This document shows, in pieces, positions 9,682 through 19,570 of a DNA stretch of 31,746 nucleotides; position 1 is the first letter of the stretch, and each line of letters starts with the position of its first letter. The notes beneath the pieces were generated by a model. It saw only the letters and a list, made by a program, of their open reading frames with translations, made no database searches and had not been told where the DNA came from. The translations under genes and the position numbers were made by a program. This DNA is from Ophiothrix spiculata (taxonomy: Eukaryota > Echinodermata > Ophiuroidea > Amphilepidida > Ophiotrichidae), in assembly GCA_000969725.1 (NCBI GenBank), contig JXSR01S010296.1; one strand, given 5' to 3'.

Positions 9682-9895
9682 AGGGGTGCGCCATTAGATT
9701 TCCAGGGGGGAGCAGGAAGTGTTTTGAAAAAAAAAATCCCTCCACAGACAGAAGAAAAAAAATTATCCCCTGAACATGGAATAGGCAGAAAAACAGTAAT
9801 TTCCAGGAACAAATATTCGCTCCCTAATGGGACGCGAAAAAATATTCAACCCCATACCCAACTTCCTGCCCCCCCCCCGGAAATGGTGCGCCCCT
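9682..9895. mobile_element. Hairpin MITE in P2, possibly PIF/Harbinger-like
   Basis: Same element and same site as 948-1135 and 26528-26732. The left end GGGGTGCGCCATTAGATTTC is kept. The right arm has lost the ATCTA part but retains GGTGCGCCCC. TAA flanks both sides of GGGG...CCCC. The longer frames at 9622-9897 and 9763-10089 arise from this hairpin and are not genes. Confidence 0.75.
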
Positions 9896-10084
9896 AAACG
9901 TAACATCTTGCTGTTATTTGTCAGTGATATTGAATTCACCTTTCCACAGGCTTTTAATTTGATATATGTAGTGATTGAATAATAGCAAAAGTATATATTA
10001 AGATATTCTGAAATAATGATAGCATTCTTGATTATATTCATCGTCTCAAACTTTAATTGTCGCTCATATACAATTTTCCCAGCA

Positions 10085-10475
10085 GACAATTAGAAATGTC
10101 ATATCACGGTGAACGATGAATGACGTTTTAATTGACTTCAGCTTCATTAAACTTTACATAAGATGTCAGTTTTGATAGCGCTTTCATATCTTACAAGAAC
10201 ATCGTACGATCATGAAATGGGATCTTTCTATTTTTCTTTATATCATCCGAGTATCATTAGTTTGATTCTTCTCTACGAACGGATGAGACTGAGAGACGTT
10301 TCTCCTTATTTCGAAACACTTTGCAATCTTTTCCACTATAAACATATGGACAGCTCAAATTATTTAAGTAGGACAATAACACAGTTTTCGTATTGATTTG
10401 CTGCTCAACTGCAATGCACCTGTTAGGTGGAAATAATGCATCATCCCATTTCCCCCTTCTTATCGAAATGAAAAG
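10085..10475. repeat. Block shared by P and R units (P2 copy)
   Basis: Equivalent to 1341-1720. It includes the frame 10163-10396, which shares only its first twenty or so residues with the P1 and P3 frames. Confidence 0.7.
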
Positions 10476-11229
10476 ACGCGTAACGGCATTCGTATTTGTG
10501 TCAGCCAGGATATCAAAAGCTGTTTTAAATGGAATAGAGTATGCTTTAGTAGAATAAAATCAGAAAGTTTTACTTACTTTATATTTTCTTTAGGTTTTGC
10601 TCTCCCCTCTGCCGAAAGAAAAGTCAACAAATAGTGGTTGTAATATATAAATAAATTAAATGATCTTAAAATATGCTAAAAATATAGGTGTTTGGTGGCT
10701 GTGGGTGTAATATAACATTTAGAGTTTTTACTCTCTTAGTAATATACCTAAAATTATCTGACTGACTTCATCGAGTTGACTTCTTTCTTTGTAGTGTTTT
10801 GAGCATCAATTTTCCCCGACACTCTTTTATGCAAGTTTAGCATTTAATTTTTATGATCTATTAATACAGATCCTGGAAGTCGACACAAAAAAATATTTCA
10901 AGGTCGCTGACATCCACCTTCTACGTTTTGTAACTATCCCGATTTACATGTTCTGTAAGATTATCAAGAGTATAAGCACACCAGTGTACAGATGTGAACG
11001 TTATATGTTGAGCACAATGTGTAAACTATTCTACCTTTGACAAAATGTTTCCACCCACATATGAAAAAGCATGGAAAACTGCAGAAAAGCGCTAGGAAAC
11101 CGAAGTGATATAAATATGCATGTTGTACCCAGATCGACTACATCTGCCACTTTGATGTACTTGTCAAGCTTTGTAATAAAAAAAGCGAGATGACCTTTTG
11201 GAATCGTCATGATAAAATCTGAGAGATAG

Positions 11230-11610
11230 CTTGGACAAATTTCATCATGAATGTTGTGAGTGCCTCATGTTTGCATAGGCCTATAATTGCCTTCATGGGT
11301 CCCCCCGTGAAATTCACATTGTTGTATCTTTGGAGCATGTGTGAAGTTTTTGTGTGATATTTTATTTACTGTCATAGATTATTCTTTGCTCTTTGTTACT
11401 GTTAATTACTCTTGTACTATTGTTTTGTTGTTCAATGTATATTATATGAACGCACCGTCTTCATGACGTGTGCCGCTGATGTAAAAGCGTTTGTTCAAAT
11501 AAATAAATAAATAACTAATCAATTACCGGACGCCGTGTAATCAGTACCAAAGGCTGACCTGTTTTGTTTTGGTAGCAGACATCTATCGGGCAATATTTTG
11601 AAGAAAGTGA
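11230..11610 (+). repeat. Hub copy 4, split by an insertion; core at 11513-11570
   Basis: The first 38 bases (11230-11267) match other P-end hubs. An insertion of about 245 bases follows, and the hub resumes exactly at the first base of the 58-bp core, which is unchanged. The putative acceptor reads TTTTGGTAG with the exon side from 11576. Confidence 0.8.
11268..11512 (+). mobile_element. 5'-truncated retroposon tail (LINE- or SINE-like)
   Basis: About 245 bases are present here and absent from the other eight hubs. The segment ends in AAATAAATAAATAAATAA, a simple-repeat tail typical of non-LTR retroposon 3' ends, preceded by GTAAAAGCGTTTGTTC. No reverse-transcriptase frame is present, so it would be a 3' fragment only. 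I see no clear target duplication, and the hub bases AGCA are missing next to it. The exact LINE clade cannot be told by eye. Confidence 0.65.
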
Positions 11611-12271
11611 TTAGGAGATAATTAGGAATCTAGTTTTAGCTAAAGTTCAGTTTTCATGCGACGCACACCTTCCAATATATAGTTTATTTCAAAGATAAAA
11701 GTGCAAATTTTGTGGGTTTTTTTTTTTTTTGCACTTTTGTAATCACAAAATGTCTAACGTGTTTGACCTTTGTGTTAAAGCGGGAAATTACGAAATTAAA
11801 TGTGTTTTCTAGTAAACGAATTTCGTGATATTTTGTTGTGAGCAGTACATAAGTATATGAATTATTTTCTGAAATTAATGTAGTATTTTAATTCCATCAG
11901 TGATACCAAGATACATAAAACACCAACAACATAAACGACTATATGATTTTATGTCATCTTTTATTCTTTTTAATAATATCAATACGACAAAATACTTTTA
12001 ACACATGCGAATTTCTGTCTATTTATCGTCTGTTATAGCTTTTTTGAATAAAATTTAATTTATTCAAATGTTAAGTGTGTTTAACAATTTACGTAAATAC
12101 GTGTACATATTTTATCATGTACGTAAACCCATTTACACGCTTGAAGGAGGAACATTACGTGAAAGCTATGTTCTATGTTCCGACATGATTTTCAAATGGT
12201 TCTTTACTTAAGCTCAAGTGGCCACCGGTGTATACCCGATCTGCTTGTAATCACTTCAGTTGTTATATATA

Positions 12272-13313
12272 CCAGGTGTCCCAAAAAATGGTTACATGTA
12301 GAAAAATGATCGTTTGCTAAAAGTATAGCAGATGAAGAGTTTAAACTTAGCATGATTTATGATACATACCTTTGCTAGACGTTAGACAGCATTATTATTT
12401 TTTGAGTTATCAACCAAGATAGATACCTATGTCAGAAACGTATTTTTTCAAAATTTAACAAAATCTGAAACATCTTCGTTTGATGTAAGTTTAAACCTTG
12501 CTCAACCCAATGTAAACTTGAAATTGACATATCCAAAGTTAGGTTGTTGCATACCATAGTAAAGGGTAGAGTTTCTTCTTCCCATTGATACCAAAATCAT
12601 GAACATTCGACAAGCTGTAACGTAATTATGACGTCATAAATTACTGCAAGTCTGAAAATTGTGTAGAAATCTGATTTCGGGCAAAAATGGCAACGGATTT
12701 AAAATTTCGCTATTTCTGTTATTTCTAAATGTCGATCAGACTTTTGCTACTATAAAGAAAATTATAATTTATACATGCCCTGTAAGTTTAAGATTATTCT
12801 TTCAAAATGAACAAAAATTTGCAGTTTAAACAGTTACTGAATTAGTGTTACCCATGAAAAGTTGATTGTGCTTCATGCGTATTCATCAAATTTCGCGCCA
12901 AAACTTGATTGACAGGTTCAATATAAACAACTCATTCTGGAATGCATAGAATGCGGGTATCCGTAATTTGCATAATATATATACTAAAAGAGAGTTCAGT
13001 TATTTTTCAATTAAAATTGTATCCAATTTGGCTTAATATAAAGTCTGATCAAGATCATTTAGAAAAAAATGCACATTAAAATACCACAAAACGTGTATGC
13101 TTATTATTTTGTTGAATTTTGAACAAATGCGTTTCTGACATAGGTATCTACCTTTGTTGATAACTCAACAACCAATAACGCCGTGATATTAAAATTTTAC
13201 GAGTATCTAGAAGAGGGTTGTAATATAATGTGTGCAAAGTTTCGTGTCTCTAACTACTATAATTGAGGCACACTGTCATTTTTCTACATGTAACCATTTT
13301 TTGGGACACCTGG
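12272..13313. mobile_element. Non-autonomous Tc1/mariner-like element, 1042 bp
   Basis: Ends are CCAGGTGTCCCAAAAAATGG and its inverted copy, matching over about 38 bases. A second inverted match lies about 140-205 bases inside each end, with AGATACCTATGTCAGAAACG at 12420-12439 and its complement at about 13130-13150. It is flanked by TA on both sides, and the empty site TTGTTATATATATTTATG survives in Q3 at about 31463-31480, which fixes the boundaries. TA duplication and GTGTCCCAAAA ends fit the Tc1/mariner superfamily. No transposase frame is present. The frame at 13232-13435 crosses its right edge and is not a gene. Confidence 0.85.
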
Positions 13314-13317
13314 TATT

Positions 13318-13470
13318 TATGTTTCAGTCGAGTGCAGATTTTCTTAAAGGGAAATCATTTGACAGCCACGATAAGATGATATACACAATTTGGTGCAGGA
13401 GAGATGCTCTTACTTCAGGCAGAGTAACATCATGAATATTGATTTATTAAATAAAACAAAGCAATAGTGC
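13318..13470 (+). repeat. Q-unit block carrying a short frame (Q2 copy)
   Basis: Equivalent of 4866-5030, beginning TTTATGTTTCAGTCGAGTGC. The reading MFQSSADFLKGKSFDSHDKM is kept at first, but an indel changes the frame before the GEMLLL segment seen in Q1 and Q3. Confidence 0.5.
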
Positions 13471-13861
13471 TTTCTATCATATACATGTATGACAGAACAT
13501 GTGAAGTCTGCTTGCTGATGCTTCAGAAGTGATGTCAAAAAACACGAAAATTGATTTTGTTGTTCTTACTCTAGTTGAGGACAAGAGCAGTGGCGGCACT
13601 AGGGGTGGGGGACATGCGGGGCATTTGTACGCGCCGAAAAATTTTGGACAACGGACGGCAGTTTGTGTATGATTTACGTCCATGACTATTACTGTACTTT
13701 AATTTGAAATATATATTTACAGATTTATTACTGTGGCTGTAGCTTTATTAACTTATATTAGATTTCTCATATGATTGTTTGGTACATCTGTTAAGGAACT
13801 TACAACAGTGGATATACTATTCTTTAACCTTCTCTCCCACAATCTGTTAATTTAAAATTTT

Positions 13862-13971
13862 GAGCAGACGACCCAGTTAGAACTCAAAAATAAATGCTAG
13901 CGTATAAAAGGTATAAACGACTGCTTTCAGCTGCGACAACCATTCCTACATATTTTCACTCCTCAAGTGCC
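13862..13971 (+). promoter_or_regulatory. TATA-box promoter block, Q type (Q2)
   Basis: TATAAAAGG at 13903-13911, with GAGCAGACGACCCAGTTA at 13862. It is nearly identical to the Q1 promoter through CTCCTCAAGTG and is then cut by a deletion that brings it close to hub copy 5. Confidence 0.55.
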
Positions 13972-14111
13972 ACTAGGGGTGGGAATGTAGAATAGGATGT
14001 ATGAATGCATAGACTCGTTGAATACAGAGCTATTTTTCCCGAGGATTTTTTTAAATTTAATAAAGCAAGACAACATATTATAACTTCATAAGATGAAAAA
14101 TCCCCGAGGCA

Positions 14112-14250
14112 CCATGAACAAATCTCATCAGCAATGTTGTGAGTACCTCAAGCAAACTAATCAATTACCGGACGCCGTGTAATCAGTACCAAAGGCTGAC
14201 CTGTTTTGTTTTAGCAGCAGACATCTAGGCAATATTTTGCAGAAAGTGAT
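14112..14250 (+). repeat. Hub copy 5, core at 14155-14212
   Basis: The core is unchanged. Downstream of the acceptor-like TTTTAGCAG (exon side from 14218), three bases are missing from the usual CATCTATCGGGCAATA. It follows the shortened end of Q2, so the Q2 promoter is very near. Confidence 0.85.
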
Positions 14251-15540
14251 GTAGTTTTGATTGAAGATCATACCTGGATCTGAGTTTTCACACACAGTCG
14301 TTGACATTTTACATTTATTAAAAGCTCAAAACATTTCAAGTTATACTTAAGTAATATCTTAAAAATAAGAATATTTGAAAGAACCCAGGCAGTGAAATCG
14401 AGTATATAAAATTACAATGATTACATTGCTGTTGAATATAAATAAGGATAAAACACATGTACAAAAGGTAATTGTTTGTTTTATTTATATCGTTTGCATT
14501 TTCCAGATAAACAGTTCCAGTATTTTTTTTTAACATTGAATTGATATTTGGAGAGATTGTGTGCCTTGATTAAGTTAAACAAAATAATAAGAAATGTTGT
14601 CAACCTTTACACATTAATAGTGTGGAGATTGTTATATCCGACTGCTATTTCAACGGCGGTCATTTGGTTTTCAGTGAAGTGACAATGCGTGCATTTTGTC
14701 TTCATAACGGTTTATTTTTTCTAACCTAATGTTGTGTATTGGTCAAAACATTTTCTTAATTAAATATCAGACATGCAAGATATTATCTGTTGAATAGTGA
14801 AAAAACTCCGGTTTTTAAATTATGAAAATAAACAAACGACAAAATTCATTTGCGCTCATCATGTCAGCATTTGCGGATCACTTTGGGAAAAATCGTGTTT
14901 AACCTATTTAAAGATTAGAACTTGCTGAATATGAAAATGAATAGCAAATTCTTCATCTGGAGTTTCATAAACCTGACTGCTATGAACAAAACCAGTTTCA
15001 ACAGAACCAATACTAAAACATTAAATAAATAAAGAAATTCACCTGTTATTGAAGTAAAAAAATACGTTTGGATCCAAAAAACGCCTGGACCAAATGTCGC
15101 ATTGACGCAAAAAAAAAAAGAAGAAGCAAATTAGAGTAAAAATTACCGAAAACAAAGTATGATAAAAGTAGAACCTATTTCGGTCAAAAATGCATTTTTT
15201 AAAGACTTCAACGTCCCCTTTATAAGAAGTGTAATGCTTCCATTTTAGTTTGTTAAACTTACTATTAACTGATACCAAAATCAATCAATCAACATGATTT
15301 TTATATATGCGCTAGCTATCCAATTCTTTTACCTACCAAGAGTACCGTTTTGAACCATCGTGCTGTTATTTGCCAGTAAACTTGTATTCACTTTTCGACT
15401 GGCTTCATTTGTTTAAATTCATTTACAAAAGTACACATTAAAGACATTCAAATTCTTATTGTTATTATCGTCTCCAACTTAAAGTATATCGCTCATATAT
15501 AGCAGATCAATTTTCACAGGTTTATTTAAACTATACAGCG

Positions 15541-16165
15541 GTCAATTAGAAATGTCATATAACGGTTAACGATTAATGACGTTTTAATTGACTTCAGTTT
15601 GATTAAACTGAACACAAAATGTCAGTTTTGATTTCGCTCTCATACCTCACGAGAACATTCGTATGTTCTTCCATTTGCAAAAAATCATCCGAGTATCATT
15701 AATCTATTTATTCTCTACTTACGGAAGAGTCATGATTGACTTATAGAGAGTATCCACTTCACTCATGCGTGATCGCAAACAAAAGAGGTCATTCCCTTAG
15801 TAATATTTATTCAATCAATGACCCTGAATCTGGCGGGCTATTTTGAAACAGTTAATATGCAAACGTGCATGACGTTCCTGGTGCTGCTCTCCTGAATGGT
15901 CTGAATATTGTATAGCATTCCCGCAAAGATGGCCGCTAATCCAAAACACGGATAACCTCTATTCCATAAAAAAGTACTTTGCATCATTACTTTTTTGCCG
16001 CAGAACATATCGAGAGCTTAAATTGTTTTAAGTAGGACATTAACACAATTCTTTTATTGATATTGCAGCTCAACTGCAATGCACCTGTTGGGTGAAAATA
16101 ATGCATTATCCCATTTACTCCTTCAAATCTAATTGAATAGATGGAATTTGTATTTGTGTCAGCAA
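15541..16165. repeat. Block shared by P and R units (R1 copy)
   Basis: Matches P1 1341-1720 in order, with the words GACGTTTTAATTGACTTCAG, ATGTCAGTTTTGAT and CTCAACTGCAATGCACCTGT. It is enlarged here by the inverted-repeat insertion. Confidence 0.7.
15744..15961. mobile_element. Short inverted-repeat DNA element (MITE-like), R1 only
   Basis: TAGAGAGTATCC at the left and GGATAACCTCTA at the right are imperfect inverted repeats of about 12 bases. R2 reads GAGACTTATTCCATAAC at the same place without the insert, so this is an insertion of about 218 bases. The exact target duplication (probably TA) is ambiguous. No coding capacity. Confidence 0.6.
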
Positions 16166-17585
16166 GGATATCAAAGTCGTTTTTTTTTTTTTTAATCTTT
16201 TAATGAGTTTGTAAATTAATAAGGTATAACATTAACAAAATCAGAGACGTGATGAAATAGACAAGAAAATAGATCCATTCCTAAAGTCACTTTCTTCTTC
16301 GGGGTTGAGATAGAATATTGTAAGTCCAATAATGAATTGATAACAACGTTAAGTATAAGATGTTTTTACAAATGCCGGATCTTTGAACGACGAAGACAAG
16401 ATAAACATATTTATTAACCTACTTTTCTTCACAAAGTATATATTTGAAACAAATCTCTAATGAAGCTATTGGAAACAAACTACATTGTTATTGACTTCTT
16501 CATGAAATACATCTACTTCATCCAGGAATTAAAGGCACTTTACAACACTGTATCTAGGGTACGTAATCAAAACATTTTCATATATCCAGTTGCAGATACC
16601 TTCGTCACTGGTGTTTGAATTCGGTTACAGGTTTTCAGATCTCTTTTTTATAGTTTTTAGAAAATAATTATCTTATTGCCCCCCTTTTTAACGTGTCCTG
16701 TAAAATAACTTAATTATGCAAAGCAAATACAATGTAGGTAAATATGAATCTTTACAATGTTTAATCATGAAAAGAAAAATAGTTTCCACTGTATTTGTGG
16801 GTACTTTCACCATGACTTATAAAACGGGTTAGCCATGCATTACGAAGCGAGGAAAGAAACGCATTGAGATTGTGAACTGAAATCTAAAACATCAACATTA
16901 CGAATATTTTTTGTTTTCATAAAAATAGCTATTTTGCCTCGGTAGAATGCTCAATTTGCAAGCAAATTATACAGAATGTAGATGTTAAAAACAGGCAATA
17001 CAGAACTCAATCGGGGAGATATCAGAGTCGTAGCTAGTTCACGTCCGATTTTTTTTCAGGCAAAACAACGCGAGTTTTTTACATTATCATTCAAAATCAA
17101 CACCACATATTAACAATTATCATTTGTAAGTCAATAAGAAGTATCAAGCCTACAATTTGTCAAAATTTAAAAACAATCGAATTGTTCGAACACCGTGAAA
17201 TAATGAAGTTATACTTTTATTAGTCACATAAAATCGAATCGAAAGTCACATTTAAATGAAAACATCTCCGTTTTCCATATAATATTACTGAAATACGACC
17301 CGATCTTCCCTAGCAATTTTGCAAGGTTTATTTTTCTTTATACACGTATACACATGTGCGCAAAAAACACTTGGAAAGGACATTAATTGATTACAATTCT
17401 AAATAGGTAGAAATATATATACGTGTTTGAAGAAAATCAAGGGAAAAATTCTTTAACAATCTTCCAGCAGAGAAGGTTTAGATGTTTGGTACATCCGTAT
17501 ACAAACTAGACCGTTGTAAATCTGCTAATTCTGCTTACAGTTAATATCATTCTTCTTCATCCAACCATCTATTTAATTAACATCT

Positions 17586-17720
17586 GAGCAGACGACCCAG
17601 TTACAAACTCGTAAAATAGATGCCAATGTATAAAAGGTAACGACTGCTTTCAGTCGCGACAAACATTCACACTTAGTTTCACTCATCAAGTGCTTCCTTA
17701 CTATATCAAGTTTGCAAGTA
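17586..17720 (+). promoter_or_regulatory. TATA-box promoter block, R type (R1)
   Basis: TATAAAAGG at 17629-17637, with GAGCAGACGACCCAGTTA 43 bases upstream at 17586. The initiation zone contains CGACTGCTTTCAGTCG, a perfect 6-bp inverted repeat around CTTT. The Q copies read CAGCTG there instead. TTTCAGTC resembles an invertebrate initiator (TCAGT). A donor-like GCAAGTAATAC follows at about 17713-17723. The next hub acceptor is at 18563, about 0.9 kb downstream. Confidence 0.6.
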
Positions 17721-17796
17721 ATACTTGTAAAAACTTGCTGTTGCCGACATTATTCGCAATGGTGGTTGCTTAAAGTCAAAAGTTAATTATGAATGA

Positions 17797-17812
17797 GACA
17801 GACAGACAGACA
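17797..17812 (+). repeat. GACA microsatellite (R1)
   Basis: Four GACA units in a row. The same microsatellite occurs at 23949-23964 in R2. Confidence 0.8.
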
Positions 17813-17860
17813 TTATGAAACTTTACATTGCAACAGACGTCCCGTTTTACACCATTCTTA

Positions 17861-18158
17861 TTGAAATAACAGCCTGTTAGTTCGAAAGTTCGCCAGTCTG
17901 ATGGTTCGCTAGTCCGAAGGTTCGCCAATCCGAAAGTGAAATATGGTTTGCTAGTCCGAATTTAAAAGGGTTCGTTAATCCTAAGGTTCGCCAGTCCGAA
18001 AATGAAATACGGTTCACCAGTACGAAAATGAAATAAGGTTCGCGAAATAATTAATCAACCCTAATTGTTTTGGACTAGCGGAGCTTTTTTTATATTCGGA
18101 CCAGTTAATTTTACTTTATTTTTCGGACAGGCGAACCTTTTTTCATTTATGGACAAGT
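17861..18158. mobile_element. Foldback element with minisatellite arms, truncated (R1)
   Basis: The left arm holds degenerate direct copies of a unit like GGTTCGCCAGTCCGAAAATG. The right arm holds the same unit inverted (TTCGGACAGGCGAACC). The left end TTGAAATAACAG is shared with the fuller copy at 24014-24515. The right end is missing through a deletion in R1 relative to R2. No coding capacity, and the family was not recognised. Confidence 0.65.
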
Positions 18159-18458
18159 GATCTATGAATACAGTAAGCTATAATATACTAAAAACAGCAA
18201 CACGTCTATTTCATTGAGTAACTAATGTACCCTCAAGCTGTTCAACTTCAGGCTAATTTTGAATAGTTACAATAAAATGGTTGGCTTTCACAAAATTCTT
18301 GAAAAAAATCATAAAGTGTGCATATTAGGAATGCAATAAGAATGGCTGAATGTATAGACTCGTTGAATACAGATCTATTTTTCCCGAGGATTTTTCTTAT
18401 ATTTAATAAAGCGAGACAATTTATTATGACTTGACATGATGGAAACCCCCTGAGGCAG

Positions 18459-18598
18459 CTTGAACAAATCTCATCAGTAATGTTGTGAGTACCTCAAGCA
18501 AACTAATCAATTACCGGACGCCGTGTAATCAGTACCAAAGGCTGACCTGTTTTGTTTTAGCAGCAGACATCTATCGGGCAATATTTTAAGAAAATAAT
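18459..18598 (+). repeat. Hub copy 6, core at 18501-18558
   Basis: The core is unchanged. The acceptor-like TTTTAGCAG has its exon side from 18564. The first bases after the hub read AAGAAAATAATG rather than AGAAAGTGATG. It follows the R1 promoter at 17629. Confidence 0.85.
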
Positions 18599-18747
18599 GT
18601 AGTTTTGATTGAAGATCATATCTGGATCTGAATTTAAAATGTCACACACAGCCTTTGACATTTTACATTTATTAAAAGCTAATAACATTTCAAGTTATGC
18701 TTAAGAAGTCTTTATAAGGAGGTAATGCTTTCATTTTAGTTTGTTAA

Positions 18748-19030
18748 GCACGTAGCAAGGGGGGGGGGGGATTGTATATTGTCAATAAAATTTGACAATC
18801 TACAAAAAAGGTCCACAAAAATTCAATAAATGACCACCAAAAGAATACCTAAAGCACCAAAACAAGCAAATGTAGGTCGTTTTTTAATAAAATACTACAC
18901 AAAATACTTGGAAAACTGCTAAAAAACTACTAAAATTATTTTAGGGTCGACCAAAACGAAATTTTTTCCTCCAAAAGGTCCACTTTTTGAAAATCCGCAC
19001 CCCCCTTGAAAAAATCATGGCTACGGGCCT
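18748..19030. mobile_element. hAT-like MITE at the R/Q junction
   Basis: The right end, read on minus, is GGCCCGTAGCCATGATTTTT followed by TCAAGGGGGG, a form of end common in small hAT-type elements of marine invertebrates. The left end GCACGTAGCAAGGGGGG is its degraded partner and contains a G run. No transposase. R sequence stops at its left edge and Q sequence starts at its right edge, so no target duplication can be read. Confidence 0.6.
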
Positions 19031-19570
19031 GCTCACATCTAAACCATTGTTTGAAGCTACTAAGCTAGTTACATATCTTTACTTTCGTGCTACTTTCATG
19101 CTACACCCATGACAAATTTGCAACAAACGAGACTTTATATAATTGTCGCCCGAGTTTGACTTCAAATGTTCACGCCGTCCCTTGCGACAACAAACGACTA
19201 AAAATAAGTTAATATATATGCTTTGCTTGCCTGTCGCAACATTTTATAACAACGTCAATAATGAGAATTCGCGACGTGGCGACATACATGTAAAAATTCT
19301 GAACCAACATTTACTTCGTAAATTCGATGTACATTTATTCTGATCCCGGTGTGACGTCACAACCCGTGACTATCAAAGTGCGTGTTCTTTTCTGCGCGTC
19401 ATATATTGTTGGCCTTCGTCCCAAACGAACATGACAAAAGATATATGGATTGTATATGGTGGTATCATCCAAAGAATAGATTAATTGCAATATAAGCCTA
19501 CTTCGTCAATTCATTTCGGTTACATCTGACATTTATTAACAGAAAGGCATTACCAGCACGTTTTGAAGAC
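19030..19570. repeat. Block shared by Q1 and the R/Q chimera (chimera copy)
   Basis: Matches 7548-8075. Differences include a small insertion near 19190-19205 and several substitutions that change the reading frame at 19143-19343 relative to Q1. Confidence 0.75.
19351..19360. promoter_or_regulatory. CRE-like palindrome GTGACGTCAC (chimera)
   Basis: Second copy of the site at 7861-7870, with neighbouring bases (AACCCGTGAC) also unchanged. Confidence 0.35.

Larger units (their letters stand above)
8630..11229 (+). repeat. Array unit P2
   Basis: Full-length P unit, parallel to P1 and P3. It contains hub copy 3 (8630-8770), the AT-rich part with GCAGCTCACACTCCGTAGAA (about 9163-9183) that P1 has lost, the hairpin MITE (9682-9895), the P/R shared block (about 10085-10475) and the P-specific tail with GGTGTTTGGTGGCTGTGGGT near 10690. 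It ends in hub copy 4. The frame at 10163-10396 (starting MSVLIALSYLTRTSYDHEMG) matches the first residues of frames in P1 and P3 and then parts from both through indels. No gene is called. Confidence 0.85.
11230..14111 (+). repeat. Array unit Q2 (three large deletions, two insertions)
   Basis: Set against Q1, this unit lacks about 1.6 kb (Q1 2760-4335, joined near 11740), about 1.75 kb (Q1 5040-6795, joined near 13487) and about 1.1 kb (Q1 7385-8500, joined at about 13971). It has gained a retroposon tail inside its hub (11268-11512) and a 1042-bp mariner-like element (12272-13313). What remains is the hub, the 4335-5040 equivalent, the CACTAGGGGT stretch and the promoter block. Because the third deletion removes nearly everything after the promoter, its TATA box lies only about 315 bases from the putative acceptor of the next hub. 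No gene was found. Confidence 0.8.
14112..18458 (+). repeat. Array unit R1
   Basis: R unit paired with R2 (19909-25498). It contains hub copy 5, an AT-rich part (14300-15300) that in R2 carries a MITE, the P/R shared block (about 15541-16165) interrupted by an inverted-repeat element (15744-15961), a part resembling Q1 6330-6560 (16315-16540), an AT-rich part (16600-17550) with nothing recognised, the promoter block (17586-17720), a GACA microsatellite and a truncated foldback element (17861-18158). It then ends with the words shared by all R ends. The frames at 14336-14536 and 15039-15284 on minus have no intact counterpart of the same length in R2. No gene is called. Confidence 0.85.

Noticed and set aside
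9622-10089. Longer open frames on both strands around the P2 hairpin (91 and 108 residues).
   Set aside because: They are produced by the inverted repeats and low-complexity A/C runs of the MITE and are not kept in P1 or P3.
17861-18158. GGTTCGCCAATCC-like words as tRNA B boxes or a tRNA-derived SINE.
   Set aside because: They recur as a minisatellite in both orientations without an A box, acceptor stem or T-loop pairing.
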